Position numbers and translations under genes: made by a program. The notes under the pieces were generated by a model, which searched no databases, was not told where the DNA came from, and saw nothing but the letters and a program-made list of their open reading frames with translations. This document shows positions 1 through 8,192 of a stretch of DNA of 64,000 nt, in pieces. The stretch's first letter is position 1; every line of letters begins with the position of its first letter. Source of the DNA: Actinoplanes sp. N902-109 (GTDB lineage Bacteria; Actinomycetota; Actinomycetes; Mycobacteriales; Micromonosporaceae); the NCBI RefSeq assembly GCF_000389965.1, contig NC_021191.1, positions 2,233,501 through 2,297,500 on the forward strand, in the 5' to 3' direction.

Positions 1-432
1 CGCCCGGGTGGCGGGAGCGGACGTGCCGGAGGTCCGGTGGCGTAGCACCGCGCCGGTCGTGCGGTCCACGTCGATGTCGTGCTCGACGCCGTTGCGGAGG
101 ACGTCGACGTCCCAGACCGCGCGGCCGTGCTCGATCTCGCCCTCGACGCTCTCCACCCGCCCGCCGCCGACGATGCGCAGGGCGATGGCCTTCGCCGCCG
201 CTGCCGGGACCGACGTGGCCCGGCCGGGCGAGGTGGTGGCGGACGGCGACGCGGTGGCGGACGGCGAGGCCGTGACGAACGGCGACGCGGCCGCGGTGGG
301 GGAGACGTCGCCGTTGGGCAGCAGCGGCACCGTGCCGTCGTCGGCGCCGTCCGCGGCCAGCGCTGTGCCGCCGATGGCCAGGGCCGCCACCGCGCCGATG
401 GCCAGTGCGGACGCCGTACGAAGTTTGATCAT
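1..432 (-). CDS. Secreted PepSY-domain protein, 3' end outside the window
   Basis: At least 144 residues are visible and the gene runs off the left edge. The N-terminus is a signal peptide (about residues 1-27, ending near GTALAAD). An Ala/Ser/Thr/Pro-rich linker containing TASPSATASPSAT follows. From about residue 78 the sequence AKAIALRIVGGGRVESVEGE, then VWDVDVLRNGVEHDIDVDR, is typical of PepSY domains, which are exported and often inhibit peptidases or sit beside two-component systems. The ATG at 432 has a GGAGG five bases upstream. It lies just downstream of, and in the same direction as, the response regulator/kinase pair. A 17-bp motif shared with the regulator promoter lies at 504-520, so control by that regulator is likely. 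No enzymatic function is claimed. Confidence 0.85.
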   Translation of the reverse strand, partial: MIKLRTASALAIGAVAALAIGGTALAADGADDGTVPLLPNGDVSPTAAASPFVTASPSATASPSATTSPGRATSVPAAAAKAIALRIVGGGRVESVEGEIEHGRAVWDVDVLRNGVEHDIDVDRTTGAVLRHRTSGTSAPATRA

Positions 433-503
433 GGGAACCTCCGGGTCGTTGATCTGACCCGATGACGTTCTCGCGGGGCACGCTATGCGCGCGCTGTGTG
501 ATC

Positions 504-520
504 GCTAAGGGCTGGTTAAC
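504..520. promoter_or_regulatory. Candidate response-regulator box upstream of the PepSY gene
   Basis: GCTAAGGGCTGGTTAAC matches 13 of 17 positions of GCTAAAGGAAGGTTAAG found at 2493-2509 (reverse strand) upstream of the response regulator gene. It overlaps the kinase stop codon and lies about 70 bp upstream of the PepSY start. That it is an OmpR-type binding site is an inference. Confidence 0.4.
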
Positions 521-1758
521 GCCATCCGGACCAGGGCACCGCCGCCCGGCGCGGCCAGGACCTGCAACGATCCGCCACCGCTCGCCGCGGCCCGGCGGGC
601 GATGTCGAGGCCGAGACCGGTCGAGCCCGCGCCGGAGGTGCCGCGGTCGAGCGCCCGGACGGGGAAGCCGGGGCCGGAGTCGCTGACCTCGATGACCGCA
701 CCGCCGGCCGGGCCGGGTGCCAGGGACACGCCGAAGGCCGTGCCGTCGGGGGTGTGCGCGAACACGTTGCCCAGCAGGGCGTCGAGGGCTGCCGCGAGTT
801 CGTCGGCGGGCAGGGCCACCGGGAGGGGACCGGCCGGCAGCTCCCGGCGTACCTCCCGGTCGGTGTCCTCGGCGAGCACGGACCAGAAGCCGACCCGGTC
901 GGTGACCACCGCCGTGGCGTCGCAGGACCGGTTCTCCCCGCCGCGCCGCCGGGCCTGCTGGATGACCGTGGTCACGGCCCGTTCGACGGCGTCGGCGGCG
1001 GCTGCCACCCGGTCCGACTCGCCCGGGTCGCGCAGCGACTCGGCCTCCAGGCGCAGCGCGGTGAGCGGGGTGCGCAGCCGGTGCGACAGGTCGGCTACCC
1101 GCTCGCTCTCCTCGCGGAGCAGGTCCTGGATGCGCCCGGCGAGATGGTTGAGCGCGGCGGCGACCTCGCGGACCTCCGGCGGGCCGGCCGGGTCGGCGCG
1201 GGCGGAGAGTTCGGCGCGGGCCAGGCGGTGCGAGACCGCCGAGAGGGCGGTGATCGGGGCGACGAGGGTACGGGCGAGCCGGTCCGCCACCGCAAGCCCG
1301 AGCAGCACGAGCGCCCCGCCGAGCCCGGCCAGGACCAGCCACGAACGGCTCACCCCGGCGCTGAGGTCGGCGGCCGGGACCACCGTACGGATCACATAGG
1401 TGCCCCGCAGGCTGCGCACCGGCACCACGATCTCGCGACCGGCGGCGGTCTGGACCGACAGGGACCGGCTGGTGGCACCGGCCAGCCGCACCGCCGGGGT
1501 GGCCTCGGCCGGGGTGCCCAGCACCGCGCCACCGGGTGCGAACACGCTGACCGGCACCGGCTGGCCCTGCACCGACAGCGTCACGTCGGCGTCGGGATTG
1601 CTGCCGATCAGCGGCACGATGGTCTGCAGCACCCCGGTGGCCCGGCTCACCGCCCGGTCCGCGGCCACCTGGCGGACCAGCAGCGCCAGCGGCACCAGGA
1701 ACGCGATGAGCACCAGGCAGGTGGTGGCCGCGACCAGCAGCGTCAGCCGGCGCCTCAT
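505..1758 (-). CDS. Sensor histidine kinase (HAMP/HisKA/HATPase_c)
   Basis: A 417-residue membrane sensor kinase. An N-terminal membrane segment (about residues 5-28) and a second one (about 135-155) flank an extracytoplasmic region, followed by a HAMP-like linker. The phosphoacceptor is His226 in the H-box DLSHRLRTPLTAL. The ATP-binding domain has an N-box (ALLGNVFAHTPDG), a G1 box (VSDSGPGFP) and a G2 box (GSTGLGLDIARR). The ATG at 1758 overlaps the stop of the upstream response regulator (ATGA), indicating translational coupling; a longer in-frame opening upstream lies inside the regulator gene and is rejected. It should phosphorylate the adjacent OmpR-type regulator. The stimulus cannot be told from sequence. 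Confidence 0.93.
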   Translation of the reverse strand: MRRRLTLLVAATTCLVLIAFLVPLALLVRQVAADRAVSRATGVLQTIVPLIGSNPDADVTLSVQGQPVPVSVFAPGGAVLGTPAEATPAVRLAGATSRSLSVQTAAGREIVVPVRSLRGTYVIRTVVPAADLSAGVSRSWLVLAGLGGALVLLGLAVADRLARTLVAPITALSAVSHRLARAELSARADPAGPPEVREVAAALNHLAGRIQDLLREESERVADLSHRLRTPLTALRLEAESLRDPGESDRVAAAADAVERAVTTVIQQARRRGGENRSCDATAVVTDRVGFWSVLAEDTDREVRRELPAGPLPVALPADELAAALDALLGNVFAHTPDGTAFGVSLAPGPAGGAVIEVSDSGPGFPVRALDRGTSGAGSTGLGLDIARRAAASGGGSLQVLAAPGGGALVRMALTSP

Positions 1759-2453
1759 GCCGGACCGGAGCCGGCCGGGGCGCTCAGCCGGACCCCGACA
1801 CCCCGCACGGTGTGCAGGTAGCGCGGCTGCTGCGCGGTCTCGCCGAGCTTGCGGCGCAGCCAGGACAGGTGCACGTCGACCGTCTTGTCGGCACCCCCGT
1901 ACGGCACCTGCCACACCTCGCTGAGCAGCTCCTTCTTGGTGACCACCCGGCCCGCCCTGGCGGCGAGGTGGTGCAGCAGGTCGAACTCGCGCGGGGTCAG
2001 GTCGAGGGTCAGCCCGTCCAGGGTGGCCGTGCGCGCGCCGGCGTCGATGCGCAGGCCCCCGACGGTCAGCGCCACCGGTTCGGCCGCGGCCGCCCCGCCC
2101 CGGCGCAGCACCGCCCGCACCCGCGCGTCCAGCTGGGCGGCGGTGAACGGTTTGATCACGTAGTCGTCGGCCCCGGCGTCGAGGACCCGGACGATCTCCG
2201 TCTCGTCGTCGCGGGCGGTCGCCACGATCACCGGTACGGCGCTCACCGCGCGCAGCATCCGCAGGACCTCCCGGCCGTCCAGGTCGGGCAGCCCGAGGTC
2301 GAGCACGACCAGGTCGGGCCGTTCGGCGAGGGCGGTATGCAGCCCGTCCATCGCGGTGTGCGAGGCGGCGACGGCATGCCCGCGCTCGCGCAACGCCCGC
2401 AACAGGCTGGTCCGGATCGCCGCGTCGTCCTCGATCAGCAACAGGTGCGCCAC
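1755..2453 (-). CDS. OmpR-family response regulator
   Basis: A 232-residue two-domain regulator. The receiver domain (residues 1-115) has the acidic pair Glu8-Asp9-Asp10, the phospho-acceptor Asp52 in LVVLDLGLPDLDG, and the switch Lys in DDYVIKPF. The C-terminal winged-helix domain (about 130-228) carries LTPREFDLLHHLAARAG and VDVHLSWLRRKLG, typical of OmpR/PhoB DNA binding. It is cotranscribed with the kinase at 505-1758 (4-bp overlap) and the PepSY gene follows. A motif upstream (2493-2509) is repeated before the PepSY gene, suggesting autoregulation and control of that gene. Confidence 0.95.
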   Translation of the reverse strand: MAHLLLIEDDAAIRTSLLRALRERGHAVAASHTAMDGLHTALAERPDLVVLDLGLPDLDGREVLRMLRAVSAVPVIVATARDDETEIVRVLDAGADDYVIKPFTAAQLDARVRAVLRRGGAAAAEPVALTVGGLRIDAGARTATLDGLTLDLTPREFDLLHHLAARAGRVVTKKELLSEVWQVPYGGADKTVDVHLSWLRRKLGETAQQPRYLHTVRGVGVRLSAPAGSGPA

Positions 2454-2492
2454 GCCCGCACGGTATCCGACCGGACCCCGGACCAGGCGGTT

Positions 2493-2509
2493 CTTAACCT
2501 TCCTTTAGC
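2493..2509. promoter_or_regulatory. Candidate response-regulator box between divergent genes
   Basis: Plus-strand CTTAACCTTCCTTTAGC, the reverse complement of a motif also found at 504-520 (13/17 identical). A further partial copy (CCTTAGC) occurs at about 2525. It lies 40 bp from the response-regulator start and 47 bp from the divergent gene at 2556, so it could serve both. Confidence 0.4.
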
Positions 2510-2555
2510 GTGCCCCGGCCCTCGCCTTAGCCGGCGGGCGGGCATAGTCGTCCGG

Positions 2556-3008
2556 GTGAACCGTCGTCTGCTGCTCGGCGCGGCCGGCTGGCTGGGCGCG
2601 GCCGTGCTGGCCGTGCTGGTCGGCATGACCGCGATCAACGTCATCGGGGCCGGACTGACCTCCCGGCAGAACCGCCCGCTCAGCGCCGCCGAGGTCGACG
2701 AGTTGCTGCGCCGGTTGCCCTCGCCCGCGCCGTCGGCGCCGGCCACCCCCGCACCGTCCGCCTCCGCGGCGGTCGGGGACGCACCGGTCGGGCGCACCTT
2801 CACCACCAGGGCGGGCACGGTGGTCGCCCGGTGCCGCACCGGCGTCGCGGAGATCGTCTCGATGTCGCCCCGGCAGGGCTGGTCGGTGCACGAGCAGCGC
2901 CGGACCGAGGGCGAGTTCCGCAGCAGCACCGACAACCACAACCGGGTCGAGCTCGCCGTCTCCTGCGCCGGGGCCCAGCCGCGGCTCGCCGTCGAGAACC
3001 GGGACTGA
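2556..3008 (+). CDS. Small membrane-anchored hypothetical protein
   Basis: A 150-residue protein starting at GTG. One N-terminal transmembrane segment (about residues 5-32, AAGWLGAAVLAVLVGMTAIN) is followed by a Pro/Ala/Ser linker (PSPAPSAPATPAPSAS) and an extracytoplasmic domain of about 75 residues with two cysteines (CRTG and VSCAG) that could form a disulphide. No family is recognised. It is divergent from the two-component operon and 7 bp upstream of the MocR-type regulator. An in-frame opening upstream to 1812 is a shadow of the regulator gene. Confidence 0.75.
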   Translation: MNRRLLLGAAGWLGAAVLAVLVGMTAINVIGAGLTSRQNRPLSAAEVDELLRRLPSPAPSAPATPAPSASAAVGDAPVGRTFTTRAGTVVARCRTGVAEIVSMSPRQGWSVHEQRRTEGEFRSSTDNHNRVELAVSCAGAQPRLAVENRD

Positions 3009-3015
3009 CGCCCGG

Positions 3016-4401
3016 GTGGACCTGGTCATCGAGCTGAGCGGGCGCGGCGACCGGACCGTCCGGATCTACCGGGCGCTGCGCGCGGCCGTCGTCGACGGGC
3101 GGCTGCCGGCCGGGCATCGACTGCCCGCCACCCGGGTGCTCGCGGCCGATCTGGGGGTCGGGCGCAACAGCGTCGCGGGTGCCTACGAGCGCCTGATCGC
3201 CGAGGGTTATCTGCTGGCCCGGCCGGGCGCGGGGACCTTTGTCGCGACGGTACGGGAGGAGCCCGCGCCCCGCCGCCCACCGGCCGATCCGCTGCACCCG
3301 CGCCCGGACTGGACGTACGCGCCGCTGCCGACCAGCGCCGGGGAGCCGAGGCCGCGCTACGACTTCCGCACCGGCATCCCGGACGCGGGGCTGTTCCCGT
3401 TCGACACCTGGCGCCGGATGCTGGCCGCCGAGGTGCGGGCCGGGGCGCACGACCCTGGTGCCTACGCCGCTCCCGAGGGGCATCCGGCGCTGCGCGCGGC
3501 GATCGCCCGCTATCTGGGGGTGTCGCGGTCGCTGCGGGTGGCCGCCGAGGATGTGCTGGTCACCAACGGTACGCAGCACGGGCTGAACCTGATCGGCCGG
3601 GTGCTGCTGCGCCCGGGTGACGTCGTGGCGGTGGAGGACCCCGGGTATCAGCCGGTGCGGCGGTTGTTCGCGTCGCTGGGGGCGCGCGTGGTTCCCGTAC
3701 CGGTGGATCATGCGGGGTTGGTGGTCGCCGCCCTGCCGTCCGAGGCGCGGATCGTGTACGTGACACCGGCGCACCAGTTCCCGCTCGGCGGGACGATGAG
3801 CCTGGTGCGCCGCGCCGCGCTGCTGGAGTGGGCGCGGGGCCGGGCGGTGGCGGTGGTCGAGGACGACTACGACAGCGAGTTCCGCTTCTCCGCGCGCCCG
3901 CTCGAACCGCTGCACAGCCTGGACACCGCCGGCCGGGTGATCCACGTCGGCACGTTCTCCAAGAGCATGGTGCCCGGCGTGCGGACCGGGTTCCTGCTGG
4001 CCCCGGCTACGCTGCGGCCGGCGCTGGCGGCGGCCCGGCAGCTGGGTGACGGCTACGGGCAGATCGCGGTGCAGGCCGCGCTGGCCCGGTTCATCGACGA
4101 GGGGCAGCTGGCCCGGCACGTGTGCCGGGCGGCCCGGGAGTACGCCGACCGGCACGCCCGCATCGTCGCCGTGCTGGCGCGCCACCCGGGGCTGGCCGTC
4201 GTCCCGTCCGCCGCCGGGCTGCACGTCACCGCGCTGGCCGGCGGGTCCGGCCCGGTGGTCGCGGCCGCGGCCCGGCACGGCATCGCGGTGGAGGACCTGG
4301 CGAGCTACGGCAGCGACTCGACCGGGTTCGTGTTCGGCTTCGGCGCGGTGGACCCCATGCTGATCGAGGAGGGGCTGGAGCTCTTCCTGCGCCTCGTGTA
4401 G
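3016..4401 (+). CDS. MocR/PdxR-type regulator: GntR HTH fused to an aminotransferase fold
   Basis: A 461-residue transcription factor with a GTG start. Residues 1-75 form a GntR winged helix (LPATRVLAADLGVGRNSV, then AEGYLLARPGAGTFV). From about residue 110 on is a fold-type I aminotransferase domain, with the aspartate in VVEDDYDSEFRF and the PLP lysine Lys316 in HVGTFSKSMVPGVRTGF. Members usually use PLP as effector or cofactor and control vitamin B6, GABA, taurine or amino-acid transport genes. It is convergent with an APC permease, whose 3' end overlaps it by about 97 bp. Repeats of ATTGGCC/GGCCAAT in front of that permease are a plausible binding site. Confidence 0.92.
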   Translation: MDLVIELSGRGDRTVRIYRALRAAVVDGRLPAGHRLPATRVLAADLGVGRNSVAGAYERLIAEGYLLARPGAGTFVATVREEPAPRRPPADPLHPRPDWTYAPLPTSAGEPRPRYDFRTGIPDAGLFPFDTWRRMLAAEVRAGAHDPGAYAAPEGHPALRAAIARYLGVSRSLRVAAEDVLVTNGTQHGLNLIGRVLLRPGDVVAVEDPGYQPVRRLFASLGARVVPVPVDHAGLVVAALPSEARIVYVTPAHQFPLGGTMSLVRRAALLEWARGRAVAVVEDDYDSEFRFSARPLEPLHSLDTAGRVIHVGTFSKSMVPGVRTGFLLAPATLRPALAAARQLGDGYGQIAVQAALARFIDEGQLARHVCRAAREYADRHARIVAVLARHPGLAVVPSAAGLHVTALAGGSGPVVAAAARHGIAVEDLASYGSDSTGFVFGFGAVDPMLIEEGLELFLRLV

Positions 4402-5585
4402 ATCACCGCGCCCCCGGCCACGGCCAGGCTGAGCAGGGCCGGCCAGCCGTTCAGCACGAGCAGGACCAGCACGGCGGTGAACGCCACCCCGGCGCCGCGC
4501 CGGGTCCAGCCCGCCGGCAGCAACCGCAGGGCGGCGGCGGTGCCCAGCACATACACCAGCGTGAAGCAGCCGGTGACCAGCAGCATCGCGGTCCGCAGCG
4601 GCAGCGGCAGCGCGATCGGGACCAGGCTGCCCAGCGTGATGAGCACCAGCGCGCGGTGCTGGGTGCCGAACGGCCGGGCGGGTAGCGCGCCGTCCCGGGC
4701 GAGCGCCACGCCGAGCCGGGCCGCCCCGGCGACGTACGCGTTCATCGCGCCGAGGGTGAGCATGACCGCCACGATCGCGGTGACCACCCGCACCGGTCCG
4801 CCGAACCCGGCGGCGAGCAGGTCCGCCAGCGGTGCCCGGCTGTCCCCGGCGGCCGGGCCCAGCACCAGCACGCCGGCCGCGGCGACCGCGAGGTAGAGCA
4901 CGCCGACCACCAGCACCGCGGCGGCGGTGGCCCGCGGGACGTCGCGGCGGGGGTCGCGGTACTCGCCGGACAGCGACGACACCGCCTCCCAGCCGGCGAA
5001 GCCCCAGACGAGCACGGCCGCCGCCGCCCCGATGCCGGCCCACCCGTGCGGCGCGAACGGTGTCAGGTTCGCGAGCCGGGCGTGTGGTGCCGCGGCCCCG
5101 ACGGTGACCACGAGCAGCGTGGCCAGTGCCGCCGTCAGGCCCAGCTGGACGCGACCGGAGACCCGCAGCCCGAACCAGTTCAGCACCACGACCGTGCCGA
5201 GGCAGAACAGGAACGTCGCCACCACCGTGGTCCGGCCGCCCCCGAGAACGTCGGCCACGTAGTCACCGGCGAAGGCGGCTGCGGGTGCGGCGCCCAGCGG
5301 CACCGCGACCAGGAAGGCCCACCCCACCGCCGCGGCGGCCTGCGGTCCGAACGCCAGCCGCACGTAGGTCGACACCCCGCCGCCGTCCGGATACCGCGCA
5401 CCCAGCGCGGCGAAGGTCCACGCCAGCGGGGCCGACAGCAGGACCAGCGCGAGCCAGGCGACCAGCGACGCGGGTCCGGCGGCGTCGGCGGCGAGGGCCG
5501 GCATGGAGATGACCCCGGTGCCGAGCACAGCGCCGATGCACAGCGCGGTGCCCTGGGCACGGGAGAGCGAACCGAGGTGAGCCAT
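4305..5585 (-). CDS. APC-superfamily amino-acid permease (YjeH-like)
   Basis: A 426-residue integral membrane protein with about 11-12 hydrophobic segments. The first helix contains the APC signature GAVLGTGVISMPALAA, and later GFAGWEAVSSLSGEYRDPRRDVPRA is typical of amino-acid permeases. It resembles the YjeH type (methionine/branched-chain export in E. coli), but the substrate cannot be assigned. The C-terminal 30 residues (RRRKSSSPSSISMGSTA) overlap the 3' end of the convergent MocR gene and may be a recent extension through a lost stop. The ATG at 5585 lies just downstream of the repeats at 5605-5651. Confidence 0.88.
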   Translation of the reverse strand: MAHLGSLSRAQGTALCIGAVLGTGVISMPALAADAAGPASLVAWLALVLLSAPLAWTFAALGARYPDGGGVSTYVRLAFGPQAAAAVGWAFLVAVPLGAAPAAAFAGDYVADVLGGGRTTVVATFLFCLGTVVVLNWFGLRVSGRVQLGLTAALATLLVVTVGAAAPHARLANLTPFAPHGWAGIGAAAAVLVWGFAGWEAVSSLSGEYRDPRRDVPRATAAAVLVVGVLYLAVAAAGVLVLGPAAGDSRAPLADLLAAGFGGPVRVVTAIVAVMLTLGAMNAYVAGAARLGVALARDGALPARPFGTQHRALVLITLGSLVPIALPLPLRTAMLLVTGCFTLVYVLGTAAALRLLPAGWTRRGAGVAFTAVLVLLVLNGWPALLSLAVAGGAVIYTRRRKSSSPSSISMGSTAPKPNTNPVESLP

Positions 5586-5604
5586 GATCCGACCCTAGGC
5601 AGCG

Positions 5605-5651
5605 ATTGGCCCCGCGAGAGGGCCAATATCCGCCCGTCTGGGAGGGCCAAT
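5605..5651. promoter_or_regulatory. Inverted/direct repeats of ATTGGCC before the permease gene
   Basis: ATTGGCC at 5605-5611 faces GGCCAAT at 5621-5627, and a second GGCCAAT lies at 5645-5651, exactly 24 bp from the previous one with the same preceding GAG. MocR-type regulators typically bind paired direct or inverted repeats. The site is 20-66 bp upstream of the permease start, the position of a repressor or activator site. Assignment to the regulator at 3016-4401 is inferred. Confidence 0.5.
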
Positions 5652-5671
5652 CGGCGGGCGCCCGGGCCGGG

Positions 5672-6286
5672 TCAGCGGCCCAGGTCGGCGGTGCGGATGC
5701 TCTGGTCGCCGGTGACCTCCACCAGGGCGATGCGCTGCCGGCCGGACAGGAACAGGGCCAGCTCGGCCGGCGGCCCGGTGAGCGTGGCGACCGGCTCCCC
5801 GTCGCCGGTCTGCACGACCCCGAAGCCGGGCGCCTCCAGCCGGACCGGGCCGCGCTTGCGCAGCGTGAGCCGGGCCACCAGCTTGACCGCCTTCCAGAGC
5901 GCCATCTGCTGGCCGTTGCTCAGCTGCCTGGGTTCCCAGCCCGGCTCGGCACGGCGGATGTCCTCGTGGTGGATGAAGAACTCCGAGCCGTTGGCCAGCT
6001 CGTCGGTGAGCTGGTTGCTGACCGGGCTCCACCACGGCGGGGTGCGTACCTCCTGGACGACCTCGGCGTACGGCCGGGCGGCCTTGGCCCTGCGCACGGT
6101 CTCGCCGTGCTGGGCCAGGCCCGGGACGAAGTTACCGATGATGGCGTCCGGGCGGCGCTCGCGGACCACCAGGTGCGCGGCCAGATCGCGGGTCGTCCAG
6201 CCCGCGCAGCAGGTGGCGGCGTCGGGCCCGCGCTCCTGCAGAAGGTCGGCGACAAGGCGGCGTTCCGTGCGGGCATAGTCCGTCAT
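5672..6286 (-). CDS. TIGR03085-family (DinB/mycothiol-maleylpyruvate-isomerase-like) protein
   Basis: A 204-residue protein of the actinobacterial TIGR03085 group related to DinB-fold metal-binding proteins. The N-terminus reads MTDYARTERRLVADLL, followed by GWTTRDLAAHLVVRERRPD, whose His is a likely metal ligand; further likely ligands are in EFFIHHEDIRRAEPGW. The C-terminal half (about 140-204) is a small beta domain, as in mycothiol-dependent isomerase relatives. The enzymatic activity is unknown. It is divergent from the ABC exporter at 6405, with an unusually AT-rich stretch (6296-6330) between them. Confidence 0.85.
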   Translation of the reverse strand: MTDYARTERRLVADLLQERGPDAATCCAGWTTRDLAAHLVVRERRPDAIIGNFVPGLAQHGETVRRAKAARPYAEVVQEVRTPPWWSPVSNQLTDELANGSEFFIHHEDIRRAEPGWEPRQLSNGQQMALWKAVKLVARLTLRKRGPVRLEAPGFGVVQTGDGEPVATLTGPPAELALFLSGRQRIALVEVTGDQSIRTADLGR

Positions 6287-6404
6287 TGCTTGATCCTAAA
6301 GATTCGGTGTAATAGTCACCACAATGTAAACAGCGGGCCCGCACGGCAGGATGGATCGGTAAGGCCGGTTGTGCCGGCAGGGACTTACCACGGGGCGGAC
6401 ATCT

Positions 6405-8192
6405 GTGACGACGAGGGCCAGCCAGGACGTGCTGGGCCGGGGCCTTTGTGTCCTGGGCCGGGCGATTCGCACCGAACCGCGCCTCTTCACCGCCGGGGTG
6501 GTCGGCAGCAGCCTGTTCGGCCTGCTCATCATCGCGAACTCGTACGTGGTGGGCGCGGTGATCGGGCGCGTCGTCGTGCCGGCCTTCGCCGAGCACCGGG
6601 CCGGTGCCGGTGAGCTGGCCCTGATCGCCGCCACGTTCATCGGCATCTCCCTGCTGCGGGTGGCGAGCATCTTCGGCCGCCGGCTCGGCGCGGGCTACAT
6701 GCAGTTCCGGCTGCAGGCCCGCTACCGCAGCGCGGTGACCCGCCGCTATCTGGCCCTGCCGCCGTCCTGGCACCAGCGGCACGCCACCGGCACCCTGCTG
6801 TCGAACGCCAACTCCGACGTGGAGGCGGCGTTCGTGCCGATCGCCCCGCTGCCGTTCGCGGTCGGCACGGTGGTGATGATCCTGGCCGCGGTCATCTCGC
6901 TGTTCGTCACCGACTGGGTGCTCGCCATGGTGGGCGTCTGCCTGTTCCCGGCCCTGTTCGGTCTCAACTACATCTACTCGCGCCGGATGTCCCCGCGGCA
7001 GATCCGGGCGCAGCAGCTGCGGGCCCGGGTCAGCGCGGTGGCGCACGAGAGCTTCGACGGCGCGCTGGTCGTCAAGACGATGGGCCGCGAGGCCGACGAG
7101 TCGCAGCGCTTCCGGGTGCACGTCAGCGAGCTGCGGGACGCGCTGATCTCGGTGGGCCGGCTGCGCGGGCTCTTCGACCCGCTGATGGACGCGCTGCCCA
7201 GCATCGGCACCCTGGCCGTGCTCCTGCTCGGCGCCTGGCGGCTGCAGTCCGGCGCGATCAGCGTCGCCCAGCTGGTCAGCGTGGCGTTCCTGTTCACCGT
7301 CCTGGCCTTCCCGGTACGCGCGATCGGCTGGGTGGTCGCCGAACTGCCGCGCAGCGTGGCCGGCTGGGAGCGGGTCCAGGCCGTGCTCGGCGCCGGCGGC
7401 GACCTCGCCTACGGCTCGTCGGCAACCCCCGGCACCGGTCCGGCCGCGCTGACCTTCGACCAGGTCCACTACTCGTACGGCAACCACGCCGACGTCCTGC
7501 ACGACGTCTCGTTCACGGTGCCGGCGGGCAAGACCGTGGCGCTGGTCGGCGCGACCGGCTCCGGCAAGTCGACGATCGCCTCGCTCGCCGTGCGGCTGGT
7601 CGACCCGGAAAGCGGCACGGTGTGCGCCAACGGTGTGCCCCTGCCGCAGCTGTCCGGCGCGGCCCTCGCCGCCACCACGGCGCTGGTCCCGCAGGTGCCG
7701 TTCGTGTTCGACGACACCGTGCGCGGCAACGTGACGCTCGACCGCGACGGCGTGGACGACGAGGCCGCCTGGCACGCGCTGCGCCTGGCTCAGGCCGACG
7801 GGTTCGTCGCGAAGCTGCCGGCGGGCCTGGACACGCCGGTCGGCGAGCGCGGCACCTCGCTGTCGGGCGGCCAGCGGCAACGGCTGACGCTGGCCCGCGC
7901 GCTGGCCGGCCGGCCCCGGCTGCTGGTGCTCGACGACGCGACCAGCGCGGTCGACCCCCGGGTCGAGGCCGCCATCCTGGCCTCGCTGCGCGGGCACGAC
8001 GCCGGTGCGTCGATCCTGGTCGTCGCCTACCGGCGGGCCACCATCGCGCTCGCCGACGAAGTGGTCTATCTGGAGGACGGCAAGGTGGTGGCCACCGGCA
8101 CGCACACCGAGCTGATGTCCGCCGAGCCGGGTTATCTCGCGCTCGTCACGGCGTACGAGAAGAACGAGCAGGCAGAGGAAGTCCAAGCGTGA
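6405..8192 (+). CDS. ABC exporter subunit 1, with a degenerate ATPase site
   Basis: A 595-residue half-transporter: six-helix exporter membrane domain (about 20-310) followed by a nucleotide-binding domain. Walker A GATGSGKST is near residue 385 and the signature LSGGQRQR near 485, both canonical. Walker B is LLVLDDATS (near 510), with Asp in place of the catalytic Glu, and the H-loop reads VVAYRRATI (near 540), with Tyr in place of His. Such changes mark the non-hydrolysing site of heterodimeric exporters. The GTG at 6405 is preferred over a TTG at 6369 because CGGGGCGG precedes it. Its stop overlaps the start of subunit 2 (GTGA). The substrate is unknown. Confidence 0.92.
   Translation: MTTRASQDVLGRGLCVLGRAIRTEPRLFTAGVVGSSLFGLLIIANSYVVGAVIGRVVVPAFAEHRAGAGELALIAATFIGISLLRVASIFGRRLGAGYMQFRLQARYRSAVTRRYLALPPSWHQRHATGTLLSNANSDVEAAFVPIAPLPFAVGTVVMILAAVISLFVTDWVLAMVGVCLFPALFGLNYIYSRRMSPRQIRAQQLRARVSAVAHESFDGALVVKTMGREADESQRFRVHVSELRDALISVGRLRGLFDPLMDALPSIGTLAVLLLGAWRLQSGAISVAQLVSVAFLFTVLAFPVRAIGWVVAELPRSVAGWERVQAVLGAGGDLAYGSSATPGTGPAALTFDQVHYSYGNHADVLHDVSFTVPAGKTVALVGATGSGKSTIASLAVRLVDPESGTVCANGVPLPQLSGAALAATTALVPQVPFVFDDTVRGNVTLDRDGVDDEAAWHALRLAQADGFVAKLPAGLDTPVGERGTSLSGGQRQRLTLARALAGRPRLLVLDDATSAVDPRVEAAILASLRGHDAGASILVVAYRRATIALADEVVYLEDGKVVATGTHTELMSAEPGYLALVTAYEKNEQAEEVQA

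Noticed and set aside
7622..8188. Long in-frame extension of ABC subunit 2 to 7622
   Set aside because: It runs antisense in codon bias across subunit 1 and the GTG at 8189 overlaps the preceding stop in the usual coupled way.
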